From JBMDXB01 sp048594885 (GTDB lineage: Bacteria; Acidobacteriota; Vicinamibacteria; Vicinamibacterales; 2-12-FULL-66-21), in assembly GCA_048594885.1 (NCBI GenBank), contig JBMDXB010000062.1, positions 1 through 64,000 on the forward strand: a stretch of 64,000 nt of DNA. Direction: 5' to 3'. Shown in pieces: positions 41,649 through 50,890 of this stretch. Position 1 is the stretch's first letter; every line of letters starts with the position of its first letter. Made by a program: the position numbers and the translations under genes. The notes under the pieces are model-generated. The model was not told the DNA's origin and made no database searches. It was given only the letters and a program-made list of their open reading frames with translations.

Positions 41649-44030
41649 CTACTCGGCCCGCAACGCAATCACCGGATCGACGCGCATCGCGCGGCGCGCG
41701 GGCAGCCAGCACGCGACGATGCCCGCTACGGCGAGTACCAGCGCCGCTGCGCCGAACGCAATCGGATCGCGCGCCTCGATCTCGAAGAGGAAGGCCTGGA
41801 CGGTGCGGGCCAGCAGCCATGCGGCAGCAAGCCCGCCGGCGACGCCGAGCGCCACGACCATCGCCCCCTGCCGCAGCAGCATCATCGCGACATCGCGCGC
41901 CCGTGCGCCGAGCGCCATACGGACACCAATCTCCTGCGTCCGCTGGCGGACGGTGTACGCCATGAGGCTGTAGGTGCCGGTCGCTGCAATCCCGAGCGCC
42001 ACCACACCGAAGATCGTCAGCAGCAGCATGTTGAATCGGCGCGGCGCCGCCGATCGTCTCGCCGTCTCGTCGACGGATTCGACGCTCATGACCGGCCGGC
42101 CAGGCGACATCTCCAGCACCCGCCGTTTGACGGCGGCAATCGTGCGATCGTCGCGGCCGGTGAGCCGCACCGTCAGCGTAACGCCCGCCCACAGCTTGTG
42201 CTGTGCCGCAGGAACGTACAGTTCCGGTTCGGGCAGGCGTTCGCGGCCGAGGCCGCGAGCGTCGGCGACCACACCGACGACTGTCGGTGAGAGGTCGCGG
42301 AGGATGAGGCGTCTGCCGAGCGGGTTCGCGTCAGGGAACAGCCGTCGCGCCGCCGACTCGTTGATCACCGCGACAGCAGGTGCCGACGCCGTGTCGCCGT
42401 CATTGAGGGCACGCCCGATCCGCAACGGCACACGCAGGACGGAGAGATATTCCGGCGTCACCCGGCGAAAGATGATGTTGCCGCGGTTGGTTCCCGGAGC
42501 GTCACCTTCGACGGCGACGGGGGCTTTCATCGAGCTCACGCTGAAGGGCCTCGCGTCGCCCGCGGCTGCGCCGGCGACGCCGGGTACGCTGGCAACCGCG
42601 CGAACGAGGTCCGCGGCCGCGTCGGGACGGGACGCTTCGGGTAGCGCGGTGGGAAACTGCACGTCCATCGCGTACAGGTTCGACGTGTCGAAGCCGGGGT
42701 GGAGCGTCATCACGCGCGCGAAGCTGCGGATGAAGAGCCCGGCGCCGACGACGAGCACCAGCGCCGCGGCAATTTCGGCGAACGCGAGGAGCTGTCCCAA
42801 TCGGCGGCGCCATCTGCCTGGCGTCGTCGAGCGGGATCCGTCCCGCAATCCATCCGCGACATCGATGCGGGTACAGCTCAGCGCGGGAACAAGGCCACAG
42901 ATCAGCGCCGTGACGAGCGTCGTCATGACGGTGAAAGCCAGCACACGAACGTCGATGCCCACGGCACCCGCGCGCGGCACCGTCGATGGGATCGCGGATC
43001 GGAGCACCTCGATGCTCCACCAGGCCGTCGCCAGCCCCAGCACGGCGCCGCAGGCGGCGACGAGCAGCGTTTCGACGAACATCTGCCGCGCGAGCCGCCA
43101 CGGCGCAGCTCCGAGCGCCGAGCGCAGCGTCAGCTCGCGGAGGCGGTCGGCGCCGTGCGCCAGGAACAAGCCGGCGACGTTGATGCATGCGATCAGCAGC
43201 ACGAACGCGACGCTGCCGAGCAGCATGAGCATCCACGATCGCGCGGCGCCCGTCACGGTCTGGTGCAGCGGTAGCAGTACGATGCGCGAGCCCTTGTTGA
43301 AGTCGGCCCGCCGATCCTCGAATCGGGAGCTCAGCACGTTCATGTGCGCCGCCGCCTGCTCGATCGTGACGCCCGCCTCGAGACGGCCGACGACATCGAG
43401 AAACGCGCTCTGCACGACACCATGCTGCCGGTCCTTGTCGGTGAAGGCCAACGGCACGAACAGCTCCGTCCGGCCGAACACGAAGTCCTTGGGGAGAACC
43501 CCCACGATCTCGTAGTTCCCCCGGTCGGTGACCAGCATCCGTCCGACGACGTTCGGGTCACGACCGAAGCGACGCTCCCAGAACCTGTGCCCGAGCAGGA
43601 CGACGCGATCGCGCCCGGGTTGCTCTGCGTCGAATCCGAACACCTTCCCGAGGACCGGCTGCACGCGGTACGTCGCAAAGAAATCCGCCGTGACCCTGGC
43701 AGGGCGCAGTTGCTCCGGCTCGCCGCCGCTGGTGACGACGAGCGCGAATCCGGCCGCCGCGCAGAGCGAATCGAAGGCCTCCTGGTGTTCCCGCCAATCG
43801 AGAAACGCGCGCGCGGCGGCGCCATCGGAGCGGCCGCGGGGGGTATCGAAGCGAAACGCGACGAGTCGATCCGGATCCGCGTGAGGCAGCGGCCGCAGCA
43901 CAGCAGCATCGACAATGGAGAAGATCGCAGTGGTGGCGCCGATGCCCAGCGCGAGCATCGTCACGACGCCGAGCGCAAACCCGCGACAGCGGGTGAAGCG
44001 ACGGATGGCGTGGCGCAGATCGGTCAGCAT
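41649..44030 (-). CDS. ADOP-type MacB-like permease
   Basis: This 793-residue protein has the acidobacterial duplicated-permease layout. An N-terminal membrane segment and MacB-type periplasmic domain come first (LALGIGATTAIFSIVDAAVL, DFFATYRVQPVLGKVF, WERRFGRDPNVVG). Three membrane segments with an FtsX motif (VALLIACINVAG-like) follow, then a second periplasmic domain and three C-terminal segments (RTQEIGVRMALGA). No ATPase is adjacent, as usual for these 'orphan' permeases. Substrate unknown; lipoprotein or peptide efflux is the general expectation. Confidence 0.88.
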   Translation of the reverse strand: MLTDLRHAIRRFTRCRGFALGVVTMLALGIGATTAIFSIVDAAVLRPLPHADPDRLVAFRFDTPRGRSDGAAARAFLDWREHQEAFDSLCAAAGFALVVTSGGEPEQLRPARVTADFFATYRVQPVLGKVFGFDAEQPGRDRVVLLGHRFWERRFGRDPNVVGRMLVTDRGNYEIVGVLPKDFVFGRTELFVPLAFTDKDRQHGVVQSAFLDVVGRLEAGVTIEQAAAHMNVLSSRFEDRRADFNKGSRIVLLPLHQTVTGAARSWMLMLLGSVAFVLLIACINVAGLFLAHGADRLRELTLRSALGAAPWRLARQMFVETLLVAACGAVLGLATAWWSIEVLRSAIPSTVPRAGAVGIDVRVLAFTVMTTLVTALICGLVPALSCTRIDVADGLRDGSRSTTPGRWRRRLGQLLAFAEIAAALVLVVGAGLFIRSFARVMTLHPGFDTSNLYAMDVQFPTALPEASRPDAAADLVRAVASVPGVAGAAAGDARPFSVSSMKAPVAVEGDAPGTNRGNIIFRRVTPEYLSVLRVPLRIGRALNDGDTASAPAVAVINESAARRLFPDANPLGRRLILRDLSPTVVGVVADARGLGRERLPEPELYVPAAQHKLWAGVTLTVRLTGRDDRTIAAVKRRVLEMSPGRPVMSVESVDETARRSAAPRRFNMLLLTIFGVVALGIAATGTYSLMAYTVRQRTQEIGVRMALGARARDVAMMLLRQGAMVVALGVAGGLAAAWLLARTVQAFLFEIEARDPIAFGAAALVLAVAGIVACWLPARRAMRVDPVIALRAE

Positions 44031-44074
44031 GAGGGGCGCCTCCCGAAGCTGCGCGATTGTAGCGCGCCTCGCGC

Positions 44075-44497
44075 TTATTTGCCGGCCACTGCTCCGACGA
44101 TCGCGCCCGCGGCAGCGCCGATGCCGCCGATCACGAGCCCGTTGAACGAGGCCTCGAAATCATCGAACACCGCGTCGTCTCCCGGCAGAAAACCAATCGC
44201 GAACCCGATGACGAAGCCGACGAGCGAGCCGAAGCAGGCCGGATGACGGCGGATCCAGCTGCCGGCACGCTCGCGCGGGGCCGCAGCCACCTGCCGGGAG
44301 GCTTCAACCTGCCGGCGCGCGTCAGCCTGGAGGCGCACCGCCGTCGTGTCACGGCCCAGCGCGTCGCGCAACGGCGTCGCCCTCGCCGCGGCGCGGGTGA
44401 GCCGGGTCTGAGCCGGCATCGTCGGGCGCCCTTCCTCTGCGAACGCAGCGGTGGGACTTGCGAGGGCGAGAAGGAGCATCACAGCTATACAGCGCAT
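44075..44497 (-). CDS. Small exported glycine-zipper protein
   Basis: This 140-residue protein begins MRCIAVMLLLALASPTAAFA, then has a basic Ala-rich helix and a C-terminal Gly-rich membrane segment (LVGFVIGFAIGFLPG, IGGIGAAAGAIVGAVAG). GGAGG lies five bases before the ATG at 44497; the open frame to 44575 is not needed. Similar in outline to the 30521 gene. Function unknown. Confidence 0.7.
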   Translation of the reverse strand: MRCIAVMLLLALASPTAAFAEEGRPTMPAQTRLTRAAARATPLRDALGRDTTAVRLQADARRQVEASRQVAAAPRERAGSWIRRHPACFGSLVGFVIGFAIGFLPGDDAVFDDFEASFNGLVIGGIGAAAGAIVGAVAGK

Positions 44498-44579
44498 CGC
44501 GACCTCCGATGCCCCGTATAGGCGCGACGCGGACATCAATCGGCTCACACGCGCCTCAACAGCGCGATGCCGCACCCGC

Positions 44580-45845
44580 TCACTTCGCGATCGCCAGCAG
44601 CTCGCGATCCGTGCGCCAGTACCAGACGCCGTCCACCAGCGCCGGCGAGGCGAGCACCTGCGCCTTCAGCTCGTTCACGCGCAGCAGCTTGAACGTCCGC
44701 CCCGCCTGCACGACGAACGTCTGCCCCTGATCGTTGGTGAAGAACAGCTTGTCGCCCACGGCGACGGGCGACGACGAGAAGCCCTCCTTCACCGCCTGTC
44801 CGAGCCGATCCTGGTACACGACGGTGCCCGTCTTCGCCTCGAACACCGTCAGGATGCTCTGGATGTCGTTGACCATGTAGAGCAGATCGCCGTGGACGAT
44901 CGGCGAGGGCACGAACGGAGATCCCTTCGGCGACGACCACACGACGTGCGTCTCGGTGACGTCGCCCGTGCCGCCCGGCCGGATGGCGAGCGTCGGTCCC
45001 TGTCGGCCCGACGAGCAGAACACCAGTCCGTGGCCGACGACGGGGGTGGGAATCACCTCCATCATCGTCCCGCGCGCCGTCCAGAGCTCGGCGCCGGTCA
45101 TCGGATCGTAGGCATCGACCTTGTACTGGCTATTGACGATCAGCTCGTCGCGATTGCCGGCGTCGATGACGACGGGCGTCCCCCACCCCACCATTGCGGT
45201 CCGGTCCCTTTTCCAGATCACCGATCCGGTCTTCGCGTCGAACGCAGCGACGAACGAGCGGAGGCTGGCCGTGCCGCTGTGATCCTGATAGATGAAGATT
45301 CGGTCCTTGTAGAGAACGGGCGAGCCCGCGCTGCCGTGATAGTTGCGCAGATCGCCGAGCTTCTGCTGCCAGAGCAGCTTGCCGTTGAAATCGAACGCCG
45401 CCAGCCCGTGTGTCCCGAACGACGCGTAGATCCGCTGCCCGTCCGTCGTCGGAGTGGCCGACGCGCGGCTGTTCTTGCGATACACGTGCTCGACGGCGCC
45501 GGTTGTGGGAAGCGAAGACTGCCAGAGCAGTTTGCCGTCGGCGCGGCTGAACGCGAGCAGCGAGAGCTTCGCGCCGCCTTCTTCCTCAGTCGTCAGGAAG
45601 ATGTGATTGCGCCACACGATCGGCGACGAATGTCCGCGGCCCGGCACCGGCACGCGCCACGTGACGTTCGTCGTGTCGCTCCACTCGTCGACGTAGTTCG
45701 TCCCGGCGACATGCCCCTGCCCTGACGGCCCCCGCCATCGAGGCCAGTACTTCGCGCCTTCGCCGGTCACGGGAATCAGCGAAACGTCCGCCTGCCCAAT
45801 CGTAACGGCAGTGAACAGCGCCACAAGGATCGCTGTGCGCATCAT
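44580..45845 (-). CDS. Exported PQQ-type (BamB-like) beta-propeller protein
   Basis: This 421-residue protein has a signal peptide, then seven or so propeller blades with the PQQ/BamB pattern (WPRWRGPSGQGHVAG, AFDAKTGSVIWKRDR, FEAKTGTVVYQDR). No catalytic dehydrogenase residues are evident, so a scaffold role is more likely than a quinoprotein enzyme. A DUF4159 gene lies upstream on the same strand behind a word-repeat spacer. Confidence 0.8.
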   Translation of the reverse strand: MMRTAILVALFTAVTIGQADVSLIPVTGEGAKYWPRWRGPSGQGHVAGTNYVDEWSDTTNVTWRVPVPGRGHSSPIVWRNHIFLTTEEEGGAKLSLLAFSRADGKLLWQSSLPTTGAVEHVYRKNSRASATPTTDGQRIYASFGTHGLAAFDFNGKLLWQQKLGDLRNYHGSAGSPVLYKDRIFIYQDHSGTASLRSFVAAFDAKTGSVIWKRDRTAMVGWGTPVVIDAGNRDELIVNSQYKVDAYDPMTGAELWTARGTMMEVIPTPVVGHGLVFCSSGRQGPTLAIRPGGTGDVTETHVVWSSPKGSPFVPSPIVHGDLLYMVNDIQSILTVFEAKTGTVVYQDRLGQAVKEGFSSSPVAVGDKLFFTNDQGQTFVVQAGRTFKLLRVNELKAQVLASPALVDGVWYWRTDRELLAIAK

Positions 45846-45864
45846 GGTGAAGAGCGTATCACCC

Positions 45865-45923
45865 GACCCGGGACCCGGGACCAGGGACGAGGGACCCGGG
45901 ACGAGGGACCAGGGACCAGGGAC
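45865..45923. repeat. Word-repeat array, GGGACCAGGGACGAG type
   Basis: Repeated words GGGACCCGGGACCAGGGACG and relatives fill the gap between two minus-strand genes. It is the same word family as the asd-lysC gap element at 40081-40236 but without its full inverted half. Confidence 0.65.
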
Positions 45924-46754
45924 TTAATGCGACATCGCGTAGATGAGCACGTTGAGACCGAGCGCGTAGCCGTCAGGCGAGAACTGGTAGAAGAACGCGG
46001 GGTCCTCCCCCTCGCGCTCCCAGGAATCGGCGACGTCGTTGTTGTGCGTCATGAGCACCATGATGCGGCCATGCGCGTCGCGAATCGCGCGGAGCTGCAC
46101 ATCCTCGCTGTCCCACCCGCGCTCCGACGTCGTCGTTCCGCCCGACCGCCGCCAGAACTGGATGTTCGTGATCTGCGGCAGCTTTGCGATCTGAAAGAGG
46201 CTGCTGAAGATCGGATCCGTCATCGGCAACTCCTGGATCGGGTACTCGAGCGGATCGAGGACGCGGCCGATCTGCTCCCGCCAGTGCGCCCACGCCGCCG
46301 AGCCCCAGAAGTCGTCCACCCAGAGGAAGCCGCCCTTGAGCAGGTAGTCGCGAAGACGCGGCAGCTCGAGGTCGCTGAAGCCAATCGTCCCGGCATCCGA
46401 CGCCATCACGAAGGGACAGCCGAACAACTGATCGTCGGCGATGCGAACGACGTAATGGGTCGGCTGTTTGTTGCCCTCGAAGCTGACGGCGGCGCGGGTC
46501 AGCTCCGACATGCGGGTCATGAAGTTGATTTCGGCGTAGGGATAATCGGTCCGCCAGCCCATGCCCATCGGCTCGCTGCGGACCTGCGTGTACATCAGGC
46601 GGCAGAAGGTGAAGTTCGGCGCGCGGAAATCGGCCGGGGCGAAGCGCGGCGCGAAACTCCCTTCGCGAAACCTCCCCCACTGCTCGAACTGCGCGGAGGC
46701 GAGCCCCGCCGAGGCGACAAGCGCCAGCACGACCGCGGGGATACGCGTCCGCAT
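45924..46754 (-). CDS. Exported DUF4159 protein
   Basis: This 276-residue protein has a Sec signal (cleavage near ASAQ) and the DUF4159 domain: FTFCRLMYTQVRSEP, DYPYAEINFM, GGFLWVDDFWGS, GRIMVLMTHNNDVADSWE and GLNVLIYAMSH. DUF4159 resembles a glutamine-amidotransferase-like fold and is often linked with MoxR/BatA-type loci, but none are nearby here. Function unknown. Confidence 0.82.
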   Translation of the reverse strand: MRTRIPAVVLALVASAGLASAQFEQWGRFREGSFAPRFAPADFRAPNFTFCRLMYTQVRSEPMGMGWRTDYPYAEINFMTRMSELTRAAVSFEGNKQPTHYVVRIADDQLFGCPFVMASDAGTIGFSDLELPRLRDYLLKGGFLWVDDFWGSAAWAHWREQIGRVLDPLEYPIQELPMTDPIFSSLFQIAKLPQITNIQFWRRSGGTTTSERGWDSEDVQLRAIRDAHGRIMVLMTHNNDVADSWEREGEDPAFFYQFSPDGYALGLNVLIYAMSH

Positions 46755-46774
46755 GGATCGAAGATAGCGTACGT

Positions 46775-46824
46775 GGGGTCAGGTCTTGAATTGTCACTTT
46801 TTCGATGATTCAAGACCTGACCCC
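46775..46824. repeat. Perfect 17-bp inverted repeat GGGGTCAGGTCTTGAAT
   Basis: GGGGTCAGGTCTTGAAT (46775-46791) and its exact complement (46808-46824) flank a 16-base AT-richer centre in the space between two divergent genes. The sequence resembles dispersed palindromes seen in many genomes and often attributed to REP/RAYT-type elements. Confidence 0.75.
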
Positions 46825-46883
46825 TTTGCACTTTCTTCACTGAACCCGGCGCGAAAGCGTGCCGTCTGGCTTAGAGGAACGCG

Positions 46884-47426
46884 ATGAATGAGCTGGCCAG
46901 CCGGTATCCTCAGGTCGTGAGCGCCGACGACCTGCTCGAACGGGAGTTCGGGGAGCGGCTGCGGGAGACGTCCTCGCTGGCATTCCGCGTCGCCTACGGC
47001 GTCCTGCGAAACCGCGAGGACGCCGAGGATGTGGCCCAGGAGGCGTTCGTCCGCGCGCATGACCGCATCGCGCAGTTGCGGGACCGCGAGCGGTTCAAGG
47101 CCTGGCTGGTGCGGATGTCGTGGCGGCTCGCGATCGATCGCTACCGCTCGAACAAGCGGCGCGTGGCGCGCGAACAAGCGGTTGACGCCGGCGACGGCGC
47201 CTCGGTCGAACAGCTCGCGGTCGCGCGCGAGCGATCGAAACGGCTGTGGGCAGCGATCGACGAGCTGCCCGAAAAGCTGCGGATCGTCGTCGTCCTCGGC
47301 GCCATGGAAGGGCACGACGTCGCCGACGTGGCGCGGCTGCTCGAGATTCCGGAAGGCACGGTGAAATCGAGGCTGTTTCTCGCCCGAAAGAGCCTCGCGG
47401 AGAAGCTGCAATGTCTCGCGAAATGA
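46884..47426 (+). CDS. ECF sigma factor
   Basis: This 180-residue factor carries region 2 (FRVAYGVLRNREDAEDVAQE, AFVRAHDRI, FKAWLVRMSWRLAIDRYR) and region 4 (DVADVARLLEIPEGTVKSRL). The ATG follows AGAGGAA. The stop overlaps the next gene by 16 bases, the classical sigma/anti-sigma arrangement. Confidence 0.88.
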   Translation: MNELASRYPQVVSADDLLEREFGERLRETSSLAFRVAYGVLRNREDAEDVAQEAFVRAHDRIAQLRDRERFKAWLVRMSWRLAIDRYRSNKRRVAREQAVDAGDGASVEQLAVARERSKRLWAAIDELPEKLRIVVVLGAMEGHDVADVARLLEIPEGTVKSRLFLARKSLAEKLQCLAK

Positions 47427-47962
47427 ACGATCCACTCGCCGAATTCGATCGCCGTTTGCGCGCCGACCTCTCGATCACTCCATCGCCGGAGTTCGAGGCG
47501 CGCGTGCGGCAGCGGATCGACGAGCGACCGGCACGCCGGTGGACGTGGATGCGATCGTATGCGTGGCTCTCGGCTGCCGCCGCCGTCGTTGTCGTCGCGG
47601 GCGCGCTGGCGTTGCTCAATCGCGACACTCCGGCAAACCCGCTGCACCCGGAGATACCCGCACCGGCGCCGGCCGTGAATCCGCCCGCACCGGTTCGGCA
47701 GGTCGCCTCGGCGGCGCCGCGGCGTGCACTGCCCGTGCGCGTTCCCGCGGTCCGCAGAGAGCCTGAGGTCCTCGTGCCGCCGCAGCTCGAAGCAATCCGC
47801 CGGCTGGCGCAGGAAGGTATCCAGGTGCAGGCGGAGCCGGTGCAGAAGATGGCCGGTGTTCCCGATCCGCTCGAGGTCCAGCCGCTCGTCGTCGAACCAA
47901 TTCCCGTTCCGGGTACTCCGTCCTCGAGTGGCGGAATGAATCCCGTCGAACGAGGCCGCTAA
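47411..47962 (+). CDS. Probable membrane anti-sigma factor
   Basis: This 183-residue protein has a cytoplasmic N-terminal helix pair (about 1-45), one membrane segment (about 53-70) and a Pro-rich outer domain. It overlaps the ECF sigma gene, so it most likely sequesters that factor and releases it on an envelope signal. No zinc HxxxCxxC motif is present, so it is not a ZAS-type anti-sigma factor. The function is inferred from position and topology. Confidence 0.7.
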   Translation: MSREMNDPLAEFDRRLRADLSITPSPEFEARVRQRIDERPARRWTWMRSYAWLSAAAAVVVVAGALALLNRDTPANPLHPEIPAPAPAVNPPAPVRQVASAAPRRALPVRVPAVRREPEVLVPPQLEAIRRLAQEGIQVQAEPVQKMAGVPDPLEVQPLVVEPIPVPGTPSSSGGMNPVERGR

Positions 47963-47977
47963 TCGAAGGAGCAGAAC

Positions 47978-48535
47978 GTGAAGAGAATCCTGACAGTCAT
48001 CAGCACTGCCGCAGTCCTCGCGATCGCCGCGGCGCCGCGCTCGATCGCCGCCGCCCAGGAGAAAGCCGGCCCGACACTCGTGCCGTTGAAGCTGCAGCTG
48101 GTCATCACGCGTCAGGCTGGTGAGAAGAAGATCAGCAGCCTGCCCTACACGCTCTGGGTCACCGCGAATGAACGCAAACCCACCAACCTCCGCATGGGCG
48201 TCGAGGTGGCGGTACCGACAACGTTCATCCCGAAGGATGGAGTCCCCCAGACGAGCTATTCCTATCGGCCCGTCGGCACCGACATCGATTGCACCGCCGC
48301 CACGGCACCCGACGGGATGTTCAACGTCAACATTGTCCTCAGCGATTCCTCGGTGATGTTCTTCAGCGCCAAGGACGCGCCCAAGGGCGAAGGCGATCGG
48401 CCCACGTTCCGCAACTTCCGATCGAACTTCAGCATCCTGCTGAAAGACGGCCAGACGGCGCAGTACACGTCGGCGACCGACCCGGTCAGCGGCGAAGTGC
48501 TGAAGGTCGACGTCACTCTCAACGTCCTCAAATAA
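47978..48535 (+). CDS. Exported protein of unknown function
   Basis: This 185-residue protein has a signal peptide (cleavage near IAAAQ) and a beta-sandwich-like body (LKLQLVITRQ, YTLWVTANE, FNVNIVLSDSSVMFFSA). Start is GTG after GAAGGAG. It follows the sigma/anti-sigma pair and may be in its regulon. Such short proteins recur beside these regulators in acidobacterial genomes as I recall, without assigned role. Confidence 0.7.
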   Translation: MKRILTVISTAAVLAIAAAPRSIAAAQEKAGPTLVPLKLQLVITRQAGEKKISSLPYTLWVTANERKPTNLRMGVEVAVPTTFIPKDGVPQTSYSYRPVGTDIDCTAATAPDGMFNVNIVLSDSSVMFFSAKDAPKGEGDRPTFRNFRSNFSILLKDGQTAQYTSATDPVSGEVLKVDVTLNVLK

Positions 48536-48611
48536 ATGGAACAATAGGAACCGGAGGCAGGGGTTGGCCGTCTAAGCCTGCGCCACCCTGCCCCTCCCTC
48601 CGGAGGTTGCG

Positions 48612-49580
48612 TTGCTTCCACTGATCTCGCTGTTCTTCCTCCTTTTCCCTGCATTCGCGGCTCAAGATCCGCATCCTCCGTCCGACCTGGATGCGTTTAT
48701 GAAGAAGGTGCTCGCGCGGCGGGAAGTGAACCGTGCGCACCTGAAGCAGTACGTGCTGGACGAGACCGAGGCCTTCGAGATCCTCGGCCCCGGACGGCTT
48801 CGCCTGCATGGCAGCAGGCGCGAGTTCACCTGGTACGTGCGCGACGGCCAACACGTGCGCAGCCCCGTGAAGTTCAACGGCGTCGCCGTCGGAACCGAGG
48901 ATCGCGACAAGTACGAGCAGAGCTGGATCCGCCGCGAGAAGTCGCGCCAGGAGCGGCGCGCCAAGAAGGAGCAGGAGGGCAAGAAGGAGGGCGGCGAGAT
49001 CGCGATCGGTCCGGGAGGCGTCACCGTCGACACGGGCGGCACGCCGCTGCCGACCGAGCCTCGCTTCGTGTCCGAGGCCTACTTCATGGACTTCAAGTTC
49101 GAGCCGGGCAACTACTACCTGGCGGGACGCGAGCAGCTCGAAGGCGTCGACGTCCTGAAGATCGAGTACTACCCGACGAAGCTGTTCGACGACGACGACA
49201 AGAAGACGCCGCGGGAGGTGCGGCAGAAGACGAAGAACCGCGGCCAGCAGTACGAGCAGGACATCGATCGGCGGATGAACAAGACGGCCCTGATCACGCT
49301 GTGGGTCGATCCGAAGGAGCACCAGATCGTCAAGTACACGTTCGAGAACGTCTGGCTCGACTTCCTCCCCGCGGCGTGGCTGGTGCGCGTCGACGAGCTG
49401 CGCGCCTCGATGACGATGGGCCAGCCGTTCGCCGGGATCTGGCTGCCGCGCGACATCGACATCAGCGGCGGCATCACGCTCGCCGTCGGCTCGTTCGACG
49501 TGGCCTACGGACGCAAGTTCGACAAGTACCGCGAAGCGGAGACGTCCTACAAGATCCGCATTCCGAAGGGGGACAGATGA
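48612..49580 (+). CDS. Exported LolA-like outer-membrane-associated protein
   Basis: This 322-residue protein has a signal peptide, a charged linker (about 115-132) and an extended beta half-barrel pattern (YFMDFKFEPGNYYLAGREQL, ITLWVDPKEHQIVKYTFEN) resembling lipoprotein-sorting LolA/LolB-like domains. Start is TTG with GGAGG five bases before. Its stop overlaps the next gene (ATGA), so it is coupled to the POTRA/barrel protein and probably works with it at the outer membrane. Confidence 0.7.
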   Translation: MLPLISLFFLLFPAFAAQDPHPPSDLDAFMKKVLARREVNRAHLKQYVLDETEAFEILGPGRLRLHGSRREFTWYVRDGQHVRSPVKFNGVAVGTEDRDKYEQSWIRREKSRQERRAKKEQEGKKEGGEIAIGPGGVTVDTGGTPLPTEPRFVSEAYFMDFKFEPGNYYLAGREQLEGVDVLKIEYYPTKLFDDDDKKTPREVRQKTKNRGQQYEQDIDRRMNKTALITLWVDPKEHQIVKYTFENVWLDFLPAAWLVRVDELRASMTMGQPFAGIWLPRDIDISGGITLAVGSFDVAYGRKFDKYREAETSYKIRIPKGDR

Positions 49581-50821
49581 TCGGCGCCTTCCTCGGCATC
49601 GCGCTCGGCGCGCTCGCGCTGCAGGGACCCGAGGTGATCCGCGAGGTCCGCGTCCATGGCAACGCGTATCTCACCGATGCTGAGGTGCTCGCCGTCGCCG
49701 GCATCGCCGTGGGCGACACGCTGACCGCCGAGACGCTGGCCGCGGTCGAGAAGCGGTTGAAGGACAGCGGGCGCTTCGACACGATCGAGATCCGTAAACG
49801 CCAGCGATCGCTCACCGATCCCACCGACATCGCGCTCGTGCTCGTCGTCCATGAGAAGGCGGGCATCCGCTCCGCGAGCGATCCGACGGCCCCCGTGTTC
49901 ACGCCGTGGCGGCGGTTTCGCAGCCGCATGATGTTCCTGCCGATCCTCGGGTACAGCGACGGCTACGGCTTCACCTACGGCGCGCGCTTCAGCGTCGTCG
50001 ATCTGCTGGGCGCCGGCGAGCGCGTGTCGTTTCCGCTGACGTGGGGCGGCACGCGGCGCGCCGCCGTGGAAGTCGAGCGCGCGTTCAAGCGCGGCCCGCT
50101 GACGCGTGTCGAGTCGAGCTTCGGCATCTGGCAGCGCGAGAACCCGCGCTTCGAGATCGACGACCGCCGCGTCGAGGTGCACGGGCGCGCCGAACGCGAG
50201 TTCGGCGGCCTGTTCCGCGCCGGCGTCGAGGCGAGCCGGGCCGCTGTCGACTTCGGCACGCTCGACGATCGCCTCTGGACCATCGGCACGAACGTCGCGT
50301 TCGACACGCGCACGAGCCCCGCCTTTCCGCGCAACGCGGTGTATGCCGGAGTCGGCTGGACGCGGCTGAATTTCGACACCGTGCCGACGGCGAACCGCTA
50401 CACCGCCGACCTGCGCGGCTACGCCGGCGTGGTCCGCCAGGCCGTGCTCGCCGGGCGGGTGCTGTACACGACCACCGACGCGCCCACACCGCCCTACGAG
50501 CGGCTGCTGCTCGGCGGCATGCCGACGCTGCGCGGCTATCGCGCCGGCGCGTTCGACGGCGACCGGATGCTCGTCGCCTCCGGCGAACTGCGCCTGCCGA
50601 TCACGTCGGTCATCAGCGGCGGCCAGTTCGGCCTCACGGCGTTCATGGATGCCGGCAAGGTGATCGATCGCGGCGTGCGATTCGGGGATGTGAAATGGCG
50701 GCGCGGCGCCGGCGGAGGGATCTTCCTGATCGCGTCGATCTTCAAGCTCAATCTCGACGTCGCGCGCGGCATCGACGACGGCAGCACGCGCGTGCACCTG
50801 TCCACCGGCTTCGCGTTCTGA
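49577..50821 (+). CDS. POTRA plus Omp85-type outer-membrane barrel protein
   Basis: This 414-residue protein has one POTRA-like domain (about 20-100; IREVRVHGNAYLTDAEVL, RLKDSGRFDTIEIRKR) and a C-terminal 16-strand-like barrel with the Omp85 motif (LLLGGMPTLRGYRAG, then RVHLSTGFAF terminal strand). It is shorter than BamA (5 POTRA) and resembles patatin-type or FhaC-like single-POTRA proteins. It probably inserts or exports proteins at the outer membrane, with the upstream gene as partner. Confidence 0.8.
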   Translation: MIGAFLGIALGALALQGPEVIREVRVHGNAYLTDAEVLAVAGIAVGDTLTAETLAAVEKRLKDSGRFDTIEIRKRQRSLTDPTDIALVLVVHEKAGIRSASDPTAPVFTPWRRFRSRMMFLPILGYSDGYGFTYGARFSVVDLLGAGERVSFPLTWGGTRRAAVEVERAFKRGPLTRVESSFGIWQRENPRFEIDDRRVEVHGRAEREFGGLFRAGVEASRAAVDFGTLDDRLWTIGTNVAFDTRTSPAFPRNAVYAGVGWTRLNFDTVPTANRYTADLRGYAGVVRQAVLAGRVLYTTTDAPTPPYERLLLGGMPTLRGYRAGAFDGDRMLVASGELRLPITSVISGGQFGLTAFMDAGKVIDRGVRFGDVKWRRGAGGGIFLIASIFKLNLDVARGIDDGSTRVHLSTGFAF

Positions 50822-50859
50822 GCCGGCGGGTCCGCAGGGCTCGGACATTCTGTATACAT

Positions 50860-50890
50860 CGTCGTCATTTTGCATGTTAAAATGACGACG
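50860..50890. promoter_or_regulatory. Perfect 12-bp palindrome at the start of a DUF4143 gene
   Basis: CGTCGTCATTTT and AAAATGACGACG flank a seven-base centre; the last G is the first base of the GTG start codon. It is an AT-rich island in GC-rich DNA. It could be an operator or an RNA hairpin that hides the start codon. Confidence 0.6.
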
